Positions 19,616-31,700 of a stretch of DNA of 64,000 bases are shown here, one piece after another. Below the pieces are notes generated by a model. It was not told where the DNA came from, did not search any database, and saw only the letters and a list, made by a program, of their open reading frames with translations. Position numbers and translations under genes: made by a program. Position 1 is the first letter of the stretch; each line of letters begins with the position of its first letter. This stretch comes from Lepidurus packardi (lineage: Eukaryota; Arthropoda; Branchiopoda; Notostraca; Triopsidae), in NCBI GenBank assembly GCA_023053545.1, contig JAKZAN010000005.1, positions 8,246,001 through 8,310,000 of the forward strand, in the 5' to 3' direction.

Positions 19616-20289
19616 TTTACGGTGAATGACAATGAAGAGCGAAACCACACAAATACTTAAGGATTGACAAGAAAGGAAAAGGCCTGGAAGTGATAACTGA
19701 AAAGACAGTATAATATAAACTGGTATAAGATATTAGCTTTTACTATATGCGGAATTCTGTTATTCTTACCTATCTAAAGCCACTTCTACACTACGAGGCA
19801 AGATGATGAGAATTCACGCCATTTTCCGAAGCCGATGTACAAAGAAAGAGAAAGAGGAACGGCGGCACCCCGGCACGTGTCGTTTTGCAAAAAACGCCGA
19901 TGTCGCCACACGTCTGCATTTTTTATCTTTTGAATTACAGGGAAGCGGCAACATTTTGGCGCCAAACATAAGTTTGTCGCAATCCAAGTTTTGCAATATT
20001 AGCCCCATTCTTTCGCTTCGAAAAGCAGATTTATGAGGAAAAATTTTATCTACTACAGTTTTAGAGGCTAATGCCTAGGTATGATTAGGAATTAAACGAA
20101 AATTGCCCTTCAGGCAATCGACCTTGAATATTTATTCCAGTGACCTTTAGAAACTACGTATGTGGCAAACCTGTCTCCAAGGCCCCTAACAACAAGCTTT
20201 CGATTTTAACCATCCGAAAAAAGACATGTTGTTCATTCCATACCTCAAATCCAAACTGTACTGTACGCGCACTCCGTGGTCCAGATACC
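19616..20289. promoter_or_regulatory. Divergent promoter interval, MEIOC-like / ALDH8A1
   Basis: 674 bp between opposite start codons. A frame without stops runs from an acceptor-like TTCCAG at 20139 into the ALDH start, so a leader exon or N-terminal extension is possible. Nothing else recognised. Confidence 0.4.
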
Positions 20290-22126
20290 ATGAAGTTCAT
20301 TCAGGAGAACGGGCCTTTTTTTGTAGAGAACTTCATAAACGGCGAGCTCGTTAAACCCATTAACGGTGAGTATTTACCGAGTTTTAATCCTTCCACTGGT
20401 CAAGTTTGGGCGCAAATTCCGGACAGTGATGGCTCAGATGTAGAAAGAGCGGTAGAAGCTGCAAAAAATGCGTTTCCCATGTAAGTTTTAAGAAATTAAA
20501 AAAAATAACAGAGATAGAGAAAAACGGAGTAGGGAATTGTGTGAATTTTCTGTTTCCCTTACAGGTGGTCCAGCACATCATCCACCGAACGAGCCCGTTT
20601 GATGCAAAAAATTGCGGATCTCATCGAAGAGAATCTAGAAGAACTCGCCGTAGCGGAATCCAAAGATCAAGGCAAACCTGTTGGCTTAGCTAAACGAATG
20701 GACATTCCTAGAGCATCGCTAAACTTCCGCGCCTTTGCTGAAACAATTACACATCAGCTAAACACGTGAATTAATATCATCATTGATGATGAAAAATAAA
20801 AAAATAATAAAATTTAAAATGTAGGTCCAACTACATACCAGAAGCCCAAATTATAAATTATACAGTGCGCCATCCTGTTGGTGTGGCAGCATTGATAAGC
20901 CCATGGAACTTGCCGCTGTAAAAATTCTTTATTCCTCGAAATTTCAAATTTGCTTTATGTTGAGTTTTACGTAGTTATTTGCTAACTTTCAAGATCGCTC
21001 CGGCCATTGCATCTGGTAACACGGTCGTCTGCAAACCGTCCGAAATGACGTCAGTCACTGCATGGATACTATGCAAATTGATTCAGGAAGCTGGACTACC
21101 GGCTGGGGTTGTTAATATGGTTTTTGGTACCGGTTCGCAGGCAGGGACAGCTCTGATAAATCATCGCGACGTTAGTGTGATTTCCTTCACGGGTAGCACA
21201 GCTGTTGGCAGGCATATCGCTCAAGTTGCAGCCAAGTCGATGAAGAAAGTCTCTTTAGAGGTATACTTTCATTGCGATTTCGGTTTATATTGCCATTTCA
21301 ATCAATCCGCTTGTAGTTGGGTGGTAAGAATGCCGGCATAGTTTTCGAAGACGCGGATTTAGCCAAGTGTATGCCAACGTTGATGTCTTCTTGTTTCTTG
21401 AACCAAGGCGAAGTTTGTTTGTGCACTTCTAGGCTCTTCGTACAGCGCTCCATTTATGATGATTTTTTAACGCAATTTATTAACGAAGCTAGGTAATGTT
21501 ATTAAAATTGATTGCACATTACATTATTAACGTTTCCAACGAAGGAACTTGAAAGTGGGTCCTCCAAGCGAAGATGTTTTCACTGGAGCTTTAATTAGCG
21601 AAGCTCATCTGTTGAAAGTGCGAAGGTATGTGGAGTACGCCAAAGAAGACGGTGGTCGAATCCTGTGTGGAGAAACTGCAGAAAAACTGGAGTTACCAGC
21701 GGAGTGCGAGAACGTAAGAGTAGCTACTAAATTTTGAAACTTTTGGGACACTATTTCATTGTTTAGGGATACTTTTTACGCCCTACTGTGATTGTGAACG
21801 TAAAAGACGACTCGCGCTGCATGCAGGAAGAAATTTTTGGACCTGTCGTCTGCATTGTACCTTTTGATACCGAAAAAGAGGTCATTCAGCGCGCAAATGG
21901 AGTCCCTTACGGTTTATGTGCAGCCGTATGGGGTAAAGACGGATCCCGAAATCAACGTGTTGCTCTTGATTTGCGCGTGGGTACTGTCTGGATTAATTGT
22001 TGGCTGGTACGATCGCTAGATATGCCCTTTGGGGGAGTAAAACAGAGTGGAATGGGGCGTGAAGGAACTCTTCACTCGCTCGATTTATACACGGAAGAAA
22101 AAACGGTTTGTACCAAAATCGATTGA
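20290..22126 (+). CDS. ALDH8A1: 2-aminomuconic semialdehyde dehydrogenase (ALDH8A1), 491 aa
   Basis: NAD-dependent oxidation of 2-aminomuconate semialdehyde in the kynurenine branch of tryptophan breakdown; cytosolic. Seven exons: 20290-20480, 20565-20765, 20825-20917, 20975-21260, 21317-21492, 21545-21713, 21767-22126, closing at 491 aa (human 487). Hallmarks are LISPWNLPLYLLTFKIAPA, FTGSTAVG (cofactor binding), VSLELGGKN with catalytic Glu about 257, and NQGEVCLCTSR with catalytic Cys about 291. NQGE-CLCTSR and the C-terminal NCWL segment are typical of ALDH8 rather than ALDH2/9. The ATG chosen gives the usual length, though the frame is open back to 20140. It converges on the Schlafen-domain gene, stops 154 bp apart. 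Confidence 0.94.
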
Positions 22127-22280
22127 ATTTGTTTTACCATTGATCATACAAATCCTACGTAAGACCTCGAGATTATTCACTTTAAAAACTTGCTTAAGTA
22201 GGAGATGAGATTGTCAAGAATAACGAAAGAAAAATTTGGAAAGATTCGTTCGTAATAAGAATTGTTCGTAATATGCAAAA

Positions 22281-24277
22281 TCACTGATTCAACAATTGCT
22301 CCATTGCGTAAATACATTTCTGGTAGCTTTCTGCTTCATTTTGAGCTATGCGATCTCTCACCATATTTCTAGTCATGATTTCAGTGTTAAATCCACGCCT
22401 CACGTAAGGAAATCTATTTAGTCTTCCATCTGACGTCATATAAACTGAACCCTAGAGAAAAAAAGAATAGGAAACGTCGCGGAATCCTTGATATTTTACC
22501 GTTCTTTTAGGAACTCGAATTTCGGCAATATAGAGTTGACCACTTGCTGCTACTTCGCGACCAACCACAAATGTTACGGGAGTGAAATGAACACTGAAGG
22601 CCGATACCAGAGGAAGCGGCGAAATTGTGGTAAGAACGCGATGGAAACCCATACGAAACTCGTCTCTTTGATCCTTATTAATACGCATTCCGTCCACGAA
22701 GACGCCGTGTTCTTCGCGGAAACCAAACCAAATGCTTCCGCCTTGATTGCTGTTCAGCATTCCACAAATAACCTTGAAAGAAGGCTTTAAAGACAGATTA
22801 CACGATAGAGAGTAAACGGGATTTTACCTTGGCCACTCCAGTGGAAGTAATCTCATCTAGTTTCGCAGCAGTTCTAAAGTCGTTCAACTGGTCCGACTTC
22901 AGGAGTAGTTTTGACCCGCGTTTATAAGATTCAGGACGACAAATTTCTTCGACGGCTGAGAAAGGTCGCAGAACTCTGGAAGGGTCATGGGGAGAATTTG
23001 GAACGTAGGTGTCTATGGAATTACGACTGCCATCTGTATTCTTCTGCTGTAACTGAAACGCAGCTTTTGGAGGACTCGATGAAATTGGATTGGAATGGCG
23101 ACGGTTTAGAGACAAGGAAGATGTATGGTCTAACTTGCCTTCTGCTTGAGACTCGTTGTTTCTCGCTACTGACGCTCCTTGGGTTGGCTGCTGCTGAGCA
23201 AGGCTGGCGACTCTGATTTTTGAAACCATAGATGCGATTTTGCTGGAATAGTCTGCATTATTTTTCTCTAAGGATGCCATATCTGAAAAATAAAAGGAGA
23301 AGTAATATTTGGTTAACATCAAATCGAGACGACCGCTCACCTTTGAAAAATTGGTTTTCATCAATGACAAGCAGAGAACAAGATTTCTGGACTGCAAACT
23401 CTATCATATCCAAAGCAATTAAAATGCATTCGCCGGACATTTCCCTTGGCAATGTTGTATTTGCTTCGATGTTTAAGAATCCTAAAACAGAGAAAAAGCT
23501 TGTATGTATATCACAACTTACTAATTTGCTTACTATAGCTCGTTTCAATTAACCTATGAAGAAACGCCTCATCCAATGCGCCGGGCAAACGGTAAATAAT
23601 TTGTATGGAATACAATGCTTCATGGCGTAATTTAGAGCTTTTGTGCTGAAAGAAAAACAGCTTTAAACGAGGAATGTGACAAATATATTACATACCACAG
23701 TGTAAGGTAACAGTGCTTTCATAAATCCTTTTTGGGCTACTTGTAGGGCGTAAATGTTGGACTTGTTCATAATCCGCTTCAGAACGAAGCACGCTGCTTG
23801 CAATGAATCATCATCGGGTAGCGGGTGCAAGCCTATGAAGATTTTGTTATTTAAATTGACTTGCCGAAGCAAAGTTCTTAAGATTAATATAATTCACAAT
23901 AAAAGTAACGTACGTAGAAACTTGTAGATTGATTGGCAGAGCCTGGAAAAATGACCTTCGCTTTCTAACAAGGTGGGCAAATGATTTGCGTCTTTTTCTA
24001 AAACTACGGAGCTTATTTTGAAAGACAACCCAAGCAACCTCGCTGTATAAACATTCGGCAAGTGGTCGAGAAAAGTGTCAACGTGATTTCTCAGGTAAGA
24101 CGCGAATACTTCCTTAAATTCTTGGTTTAAAGAGATTTCGGAGTTCACCAGCTCCAGAACTTCCTTTAATGCACATATATCGGCAGAAAAATTTTCTGGT
24201 ACTTTTCTCAGAGTACTAGAATTAGAAGTACCAATGTTGCCGCCTTCGATTTCTTTACGCTCAGTTTCGTAATTCAT
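22281..24277 (-). CDS. Helical-repeat protein with C-terminal Schlafen-type AlbA_2 domain, 550 aa
   Basis: Seven exons in sense order: 24277-23914, 23832-23696, 23645-23534, 23481-23341, 23282-22828, 22772-22500, 22451-22281. All phases close. Residues about 1-250 are alpha-helical with an ARM/HEAT look (SLQAACFVLKRIMNKS; LRHEALYSIQIIYRLPGALDEAFL). A Ser/Asn/Gln-rich linker follows (about 265-370). From about 385 an AlbA_2-like fold appears: VICGMLNSNQGGSIWFGFREEHGVFVDG, then a strand-rich end (GQLYIAEIRVPKRTGSVYM) and IMTRNMVRDRI. In Schlafen-like proteins this domain binds or cuts RNA; whether the acidic catalytic residues remain is unclear. Function is not established by sequence. The domain call is moderately secure, the N-terminal class less so. 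Confidence 0.65.
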
Positions 24278-25449
24278 TGTGTTCTGTTACAATACAGTTA
24301 GAGTGGATGGTAAGGTTTGCTTTCTTTATTTGCACTAATTATCGCGGTATTTTCGGATTGGTGTGACTATTTCTCGATAGTGGATGGTTAATTTGGGTTA
24401 GAAACTTATTTCCGAGAAAACACAGATTACAAATTAAATTACAAAAGGCTTGCAAACTGTAAATAAACAAGCGACAGCCAGCATGGTAATAGTAACGTAA
24501 ACAAAAAGTGTCTCTGTAAATGACGAAACGTGAAGCGGAACGTGCTAACTGCAACGTAAAGCCATTCTATGCGTTATATGCATGAAAACGATACACATAG
24601 AGAAACTCGGATAACATAGTTAAAAATTAATAGGTTTTGTTTAGAAAGACAGAAAATTAGTAGGCCATACAAGACGCATGTTCTGCCTACTTTAATTTTG
24701 TAGACGAATTGAAGACGACAAAGAAAGAAATTTTCCCAAATTAATAACGCATGCTTCATTACAGTCTTGAGTTCAACTCCGGAATTTTCACTAAAGACAT
24801 ACAATATGACGCATGCCGTACGTAAACGGATCCTAGAGAGATTTGAAGGTGTTACACAAGACTTGATCTCAGGTAAGAAAGCTACGTTGACGTGAGAATT
24901 TCCGCGAAACCAAAGTTCAAACACTTGCAATTAAGAAGAATATGTCTCACCACTCAAGGTCGTCTTATATTTAACGCAGTTCAGCAAAGGTCACTTACCC
25001 TTACCAAGAATTGTGAGGACGAGTTCATGCAACAGAAACCCTTCTGGCTTCGCATACTTACGACCGCAGTATATTAGCGAAGCAAACTTGTATCGCATGG
25101 CCTTGACCTAAGCATCTTCTTTTATGAAGGGTCAAGCTATTCGCTAACACCCTTCCGAAATGCAAAATTCGTTCGTAATTCCTCATTTCGCATCTGACTG
25201 CGTCTCGAGATAAACTCAACTCTCCAGTGCCAGTTGGGACATCCGAATATATTTGTGTTATTGAGTGTTTGAACTCTTAACCATTAGTGTTACAAAAAAT
25301 CAAAAGGCAGATTTGAATTCCTGCTGTTTTTTAAGCTTATTTTGACTAAAATCCGTTACATTTGCTAGCCACGTTTAAGCGTATTTAACTAAGACGTAAA
25401 ATTAACCAACATAAGTAAACTTGAAGCCTTAACATTTTGTTAATACAAA
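24278..25449. other. Divergent interval upstream of the zinc-finger gene
   Basis: 1.17 kb between opposite start codons. It presumably holds both promoters and leaders. No open frame, repeat or RNA gene that I can support. Confidence 0.4.
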
Positions 25450-26868
25450 ATGATCCTGCGAAGTGACCCTTGGGACATGGCTTTAAACCTCCGCAAACAC
25501 GAGACCAACGATCTAAGAATTCACACAATGGGCGTGGCATGGAATTTGAGTCTGAAGACTGATACTTCCCACCTATCTTCGCAACTAACGTCTTCAACGC
25601 TTAATGATTCCCCACTCTCATCTAGATCGGAAGAAGCCGAAGATCTTAGCATCCCTACAGTCACTAATCCAGCAATTCGGTATGATTCGGAAAGCGAAGA
25701 TTACACATATCCCCAAACGTCTCCCCGTTCTACGGACTGGTCGCAAAGTGATGAATATGACTGCCAAGAAACCCCCGAAGACTTGTCAAGCACTACAAGG
25801 CCCGATTGCCAAGAAAACTACAGCATGGACAGTGTTGTTGAAGAGCTTTCGCCCAAACCGAGGAAGAGAAGAAAACAATCAAACCCTGTCCGCATAACTA
25901 ATGTCGAAGAAATATCCTCAATTACAGGCATAAGCGAAAAATCCCGGAGCCAATCATGCTTATCTGCTACTCCTTTGGAAGCTTTGAATTTGACCTTAAA
26001 CCAGCATGACTTTGACCCATACTCCTACGAAAATTCACCCTCTTCGCCTTGTAATACCAGCCGCTCCCCCTCTGCGGTTTGTTCCCATTGCAAGTCTGCT
26101 GTCCCCTTAACAGACTTCACAAAGCACTTGCTAGAAAACCATGCGGCTTCCTTCACGCAGTCTTTGTTTGGAAAAGCAGCGGAAGATCCTCTCCTTCCTT
26201 CTTCGAATTCAAATTTCCCTGGCTCTTTAACTCCAGTTATGTCTCCTTCTCCCGTAGTTCACTCTATTACTCCTGGCAATGGCAGTAATTACGAAGCCTA
26301 CTGCTATCTCTGTGACAAGGAGTTCTGCAACAAGCATGTTCTAAAGAAACGTAAAGTGAAGAAAAATTGGACCGGCAAAAATCCTTCTGATTCTTACTCT
26401 GCATTGAACCTCTCAATCCAAAACGCATTACCTTCCTCGATTGTACAACGTACTTCTTCAAGTATATTGTCCCCTCTCCTTAGTAATACGACGGCTCTAT
26501 CCGCATTGCCTACAGGTTTTCTTGATCTAATTCAACCTGAGGTTGATGGCGGAGGAAAGGGCGGGTATACCGGCGAAGTTGAGCAGATGCAGCGTCGATT
26601 TTCTTTGCCTACGCGAAGCTATTGTGAAATTTGCCAAAAGGAGCTATGCAACAAATATTTTATGAAAAAGCATATGCTGAAAATGCACGGGATTGACCTC
26701 GGAAGCCAATCACAGTTGGTAGGAGTGACATGCGACATTTGTAACAAGGAAGTCTGTTCGAAATACTTCCTGAAAGCCCACAAGCAAAAATCGCACGGTG
26801 TTTACGAAGAACAAGTTGAACCATTGGCACTAACAACAGAAAAGCTCACTACAACTGAAAAGGAGTAA
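25450..26868 (+). CDS. C2H2 zinc-finger protein, single exon, 472 aa
   Basis: Likely nuclear DNA- or protein-binding factor, not assigned to a named family. One uninterrupted exon. An acidic Ser/Thr-rich N-terminus (about 1-210) contains basic KPRKRRKQ (about 137-144). Four finger-like units follow: C-x2-C..H-x4-H near 212 (CSHCKSAVPLTDFTKHLLENH); a degenerate unit near 285 (CYLCDKEFCNKHVLKKRKVKKN); and two close copies near the end (CEICQKELCNKYFMKKHMLKMH and CDICNKEVCSKYFLKAHKQKSH). The last three share the unusual C-x2-C-x4-C spacing and a KYF core. The second unit has R and N where its relatives have the two zinc-binding His. AATAAA at 27179-27184 may end the transcript. Confidence 0.85.
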   Translation: MILRSDPWDMALNLRKHETNDLRIHTMGVAWNLSLKTDTSHLSSQLTSSTLNDSPLSSRSEEAEDLSIPTVTNPAIRYDSESEDYTYPQTSPRSTDWSQSDEYDCQETPEDLSSTTRPDCQENYSMDSVVEELSPKPRKRRKQSNPVRITNVEEISSITGISEKSRSQSCLSATPLEALNLTLNQHDFDPYSYENSPSSPCNTSRSPSAVCSHCKSAVPLTDFTKHLLENHAASFTQSLFGKAAEDPLLPSSNSNFPGSLTPVMSPSPVVHSITPGNGSNYEAYCYLCDKEFCNKHVLKKRKVKKNWTGKNPSDSYSALNLSIQNALPSSIVQRTSSSILSPLLSNTTALSALPTGFLDLIQPEVDGGGKGGYTGEVEQMQRRFSLPTRSYCEICQKELCNKYFMKKHMLKMHGIDLGSQSQLVGVTCDICNKEVCSKYFLKAHKQKSHGVYEEQVEPLALTTEKLTTTEKE

Positions 26869-27450
26869 AAAGTTTTCGAAAACCGTTTCAAATGTCGTTC
26901 AAAATTATTTCTACGTCGTTCAATCCGACTGATTTAAAATATCTACGTAGTCTACTCATAATTTATACTGGAATGCTTGTGTGGAAACTTTCGCCTCTAT
27001 ACTGATAATTATTGTATTACATTTGTAACATTTAGTACATCGTAAAGGTCTCCTTTCACTCTTTTTTTCAAATAATGTGTTGAAGATTATGCCAAACGAC
27101 GCAGAAATGTTCTGCAACATCGATATATCTTTTAATGTCGGTTTTTCTGTGTACACAGCCAACGATTTTGTAAGCATTAAATAAACCATGGCCGCTATAA
27201 TTTCTATTTTATTATCTCATTGTTGTTCCCTTTCCGTGTTCATAACCTATCATTCCTCCGTGATTTCTCCTAATTCTTGAGTGAGAAAAAGACTGCCGCA
27301 GAACGGCGAACCACGAATAGCTGTTTCTAACATCAAAACTAATCCCTCCCTTTCAAGGTGTTGACACCGCCCATTTAAAAAATTTCCTTCATCATTGTTT
27401 TTGCCTTCGAGTGTTAATTTGTGCTGCATTTCATCCTAGTAATTGCAAAT
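26869..27450. other. Interval, zinc-finger gene to PSMB7
   Basis: 3' UTR of the zinc-finger gene up to a possible AATAAA (27179-27184), then the PSMB7 promoter. No gene or repeat seen. Confidence 0.4.
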
Positions 27451-28595
27451 ATGACATCAGTTTTAATTCCTGATGTTCCTTCAAAAGGATTCTCTTTTGA
27501 TAACTGCAGAAGGTAGTTGTTTTTGCAGTCAGTAAACTACAAGCTATACCTATTCGAACTAATCCTTGCCGTTTGTTAATTTTTCAGGAATGCTTTCTTA
27601 GTTGAAAAGGGATTTCCAGTTCCCAAAGCTACCAAAACCGGCACAACCATTGCTGGCATTATTTTCAAGGATGGAGTGATCTTGGGTGCCGATACCAGGG
27701 CTACCGAAGGTTCCATTGTAGCTGAAAAGGAATGCGAGAAAATCCACTACTTAGCCGCAAACATGCGGTACCCTTCCTTTGTCCTCTTATAGAACTTCAA
27801 AGTATTAAATCTCATTTTTACCAGTTGCTGTGGTGCTGGAACTGCTGCGGATACCCAGAAGGTCACCGAGATGATATCTTCCAAACTAGAGCTTCATCGC
27901 TTAAATACTGGGCGAGTTGTGCCTGTAGCTACTGCAAATAGGCTGTTGAAACAAATGCTTTTCCGGTATCAAGGCAATATCGGCGCCGCCCTAATTGTGG
28001 GTGGTGTTGATAATTCGGGGCCTCATCTGTATGAGATTCATCCTCATGGTTCTACATCTAAGCTTCCCTATTGCACCATGGGATCTGGTTCGTTAGCTGC
28101 TATGGCTGTGTTTGAAGCCGGCTGGAAACCCGACATGGAAGTAAACGATCTTTCTTCTTTAATCTATTTCATTTTTACCTAATCTATTACATTGCCTATT
28201 CCCTTTTAGCTGGAAGAGGCAAAAAAGCTAGTGCGCGATGCTGTCGCAGCCGGTATATTTAACGATCTGGGGTCTGGAAGCAATGTCGACTTGTACGTCA
28301 TTACGCGAGAGAAGACTGAGCAATTCCGTCCCTATGACCGAGCCAACTTGAAAGGCGTCAGGTAAATAATTACTAATTAGTGAAATTAATAAGAGCTAAT
28401 TTAGTTAAGCTATTAATTAGTTAAGCTAAAAATGGTTACTTTGAAATATCCTCTTTTAGGCAACTGAACTACAGTTACAAGCCTGGTACGACCGCCGTTT
28501 TGAGCACCAAAACAGTTCCAATTGAGATTGAAGCAACAGAAGTGCGTTTGTTAACCTCTGAAGAGAAAATGGAAACCAGCGACGGCACTTCGTAG
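27451..28595 (+). CDS. PSMB7: 20S proteasome subunit beta-2 (PSMB7), 281 aa
   Basis: Catalytic beta-2 subunit giving trypsin-like activity in the 20S core. Exons 27451-27512, 27588-27767, 27825-28140, 28210-28361 and 28460-28595 close at 281 aa (human 277). The propeptide ends KTG/TTIAG, making Thr40 the mature N-terminal nucleophile. Other marks are GADTRATEG (Asp17/Arg19 equivalents), [26 protein letters not shown] and the C-terminal tail [16 protein letters not shown] that wraps beta-3. Poly(A) signal AATAAA at 28639-28644. Confidence 0.96.
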
Positions 28596-28638
28596 AAAGC
28601 TAAAAGTGTTGTATGTTCGCTCTTTCCCTCCCATAACA

Positions 28639-28644
28639 AATAAA
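28639..28644 (+). terminator. Poly(A) signal of PSMB7
   Basis: AATAAA 44 bp after the stop codon. POMT1 on the opposite strand ends at 28794, so the two genes converge within 200 bp. Confidence 0.7.
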
Positions 28645-28793
28645 CCCTGGAAAACCCAAAATTTTGCACGTTTGGTGATTTGAACAATACATTGCACTGC
28701 GAAAGGGAAATGTAACGGGCAACACTTTTCATTTGTTCACAAAACCAGATCTTCCTTCCAAACAATCAATAATATTTTACTCGATTTTAAGGA

Positions 28794-31700
28794 TTACGTG
28801 CGATGTATGATAAAATCCCACGAATCTTTCAACTTCAATGCCATGATGGAAGCAGCATCTTGGGGCCCTGTTCCGTAGCACAAGGGTAGGTATCTTTGGA
28901 AGACGTAGACTACTAATAAAACCCATCCAACAATACCGACTGTGACCAAGGAAGACAACGCTTTGCTTTGGATAACGTTACTAGAAATGAAATAAAGATT
29001 AATACAAAAATCAAAGGTAATTTACGCGCAATTTCTTACTTGACTATATGCACTACATGATGGATGAACGCTGCTAGTAAGAGTAACTGGAAGGCTAGTG
29101 CAGGTAAATAGTGATGCAAGAATAGCGTATGATCCACGAAAAAATACGGAAGAAAATGGAAGACGTAACCAACGAATAACACTTCCCCTGCGGCTAGAAA
29201 TTGTCGCCAGGCATCTATAAGGAGTACAAGTGACCCAAACTGTACTTATAAGGTATTCAAATTTCGATTCTTTTATTACCTGAAGTGAGGTCATAACATT
29301 GCCGGCGCTGTCTCAGTAAGTAAAGGACAAAGAGTGCCACAAAACCGACAAGACCCAACGTTGCGGAATACCAAATTGCCACATTCCCCAACAAGTGCAC
29401 TTGAGCCTAAAATAATCTTATGTAACCTCTTCAAGGGAGTCAAATTTGTAAGCTTTTGCAATTACGTTGCTCTCAGTCGACACCCAATATGCAATGCCTC
29501 TCGTCAGCGTGAGCCATTCCCATGGGCTAGACGTATACATGTGGTTCTGCACATTTTCGTTGGATATTAGCAACATGCGGACTTGTAACTCGAGGAATTT
29601 TTGCCAGAAAGTCAACTGAGTGGGCTCCAAAGGAATAAAATCGTTGTTCAGCAATTCGCGATTTCGATCATCTTGATCTTCGTCTAAATAAATCAAAACG
29701 AAAGTATATTTTATTGAATTGCGTACAGTTGCGATTTTGTGTTTACTTCGGGTATATTTGTGTTCCTCCACGTTCCAGACAGTGTCCTGGTGTACTACCA
29801 TTGGATCCGTGGCCACTTCGTTCTGACTGAATGCCCATTCGGGCAAAATACGCCCAGTAAAGGCTAACGCTTGACTTGTATTCACGTGGATCAAACGAAC
29901 CTGTCAAAGAAAAATATGTATAAAATTTTTTTATAATTTAAAGGAACCATTTTTACCATTGATTCAACGGCATGCCAAATATTTCCCACTTCATTCTTGT
30001 TGATGATGTCCACTTTCCAAAGATCTTGGGCTGGCATTGAAACATTGTGATCGATATAGCAGCTCACCTCCTAAGAACAGCTGTTAAAATCTAACTTTTA
30101 ACTATAGAATATTATATACTTGTTTAGTAGGGGACACGGGTGCCGCTACATTATGCGAATTTAGATTTCTGCCAGTGATTCCGTGTACGACTTGGACTAT
30201 TTCGCCATCCTGAATCTTATCTAACGGTGCAGCCACGACCAAATCTGACCTGCATTGCAAAGAAACTCGATTAGATTTTCTTTTCGATTAGGTTTTCGTT
30301 TACCGATCAGGTCTCTTGATAATCCACCAGTTGTTGGTGTCCTTGTGACCGTAACACGTGACTTGCTGCTGATGGGAAGAACCGCGCTTGTCCGCGTATT
30401 TGATGGGATATTTATCCTGATGGGAATGAAGCCAGCAGGGTTTCCCCTCTGAATGTCTCAGCGTTATTTGAGAGCCATGCACGATTTCCAGTGGCTGTCC
30501 TCGCACGATTGAACTTAACCCTCCCTAAATTGTCACACAAAAATAAATACAAAAATAACTGCTATGTCATTTCTATGAATTTCAAATTTTCAATTGAGTT
30601 ACTTCTAGGCTGGCTTGGAAAGCACTGGACATGGCACTGTCATGCGGCCCAGCACGAGTCAGAATAGACAAGTGCACGTAAAAGACTCCCAAGTAAATAG
30701 CTAGAGGTACAGCGACGTACGTGAAGGCACGTGAGATAGTTTGCTTCACAACTTCTTTTTTGGAAAGAGTGTAGTCGCCCAGTACAGAGTTCCAGAAATC
30801 ATAGGCGATCAGAGCTGCTCCCAAGCAAAATGAATAAAACCCCACATACTTCACACTAGAAACAAATCACTAATAAAATCATGCACGTTACGCTTAAAAA
30901 AAATAAAAAATATTACCACATGGCGCAAGTCAATGAGGCTGCCGATAAAACTAACCAAGTCCACCAGGCGGTGGAAAACGGCATACGAGCTTGTTCTTGC
31001 CGGAATTTCAACACGAATAAAATTCCGCATAGCGAAAAGAGCAGTAAAATGGATTCCATGAGAGCATAATGAGATTGGGTAAGTAGTGCATTGTCTGTTT
31101 TAAAACAATGAATACGCTAAGCATTAACTTCTACATTTATTGCAGGATCTTACCGAAAAGAAAGAGGAAGCCTGCTAAACCTGCGGTCCATTGCGGGTAG
31201 CCCAATTCCAGCATTATTTGATAAGCTGTTGGGACAAGTAAACTGCCGCATAAAGCCGGCACAAACCGTAAAGCGAAAACAGGGACGGTAGCATTGTACG
31301 GGGTACCAATTCGATCAAACTTGAAGGTACCTGAACAACACACCATAAATTTACTTCGTGAATATTCGATTACCAAAATTTCAAGCTGTATATCTTACCA
31401 TCAAAACCTGCTGTGTAGGCAGCCAGGGCCACAAGCTGCTTTCCTAACGGAGGGTGGGAGTCAAAAAAGAAGGTATTTCGTGCGTATAAGCCCGCATAGC
31501 GACCGTAATGCAACTCGTCAAACCTAAATTACGACTTAGCAAAACGGCAGGGGGAAAACGGAGATAAAACTTACACTACGTTCTTTGGTTCTTCCAGGTG
31601 ATAAAATCGCGTTACTAACGCCAAGGCGAATAATGTAAGGGCCAGTAAATCAAACTTGAAATGAAGCGTTACTCCTTGTGGTTGTGGTGGTATCGTTGAA

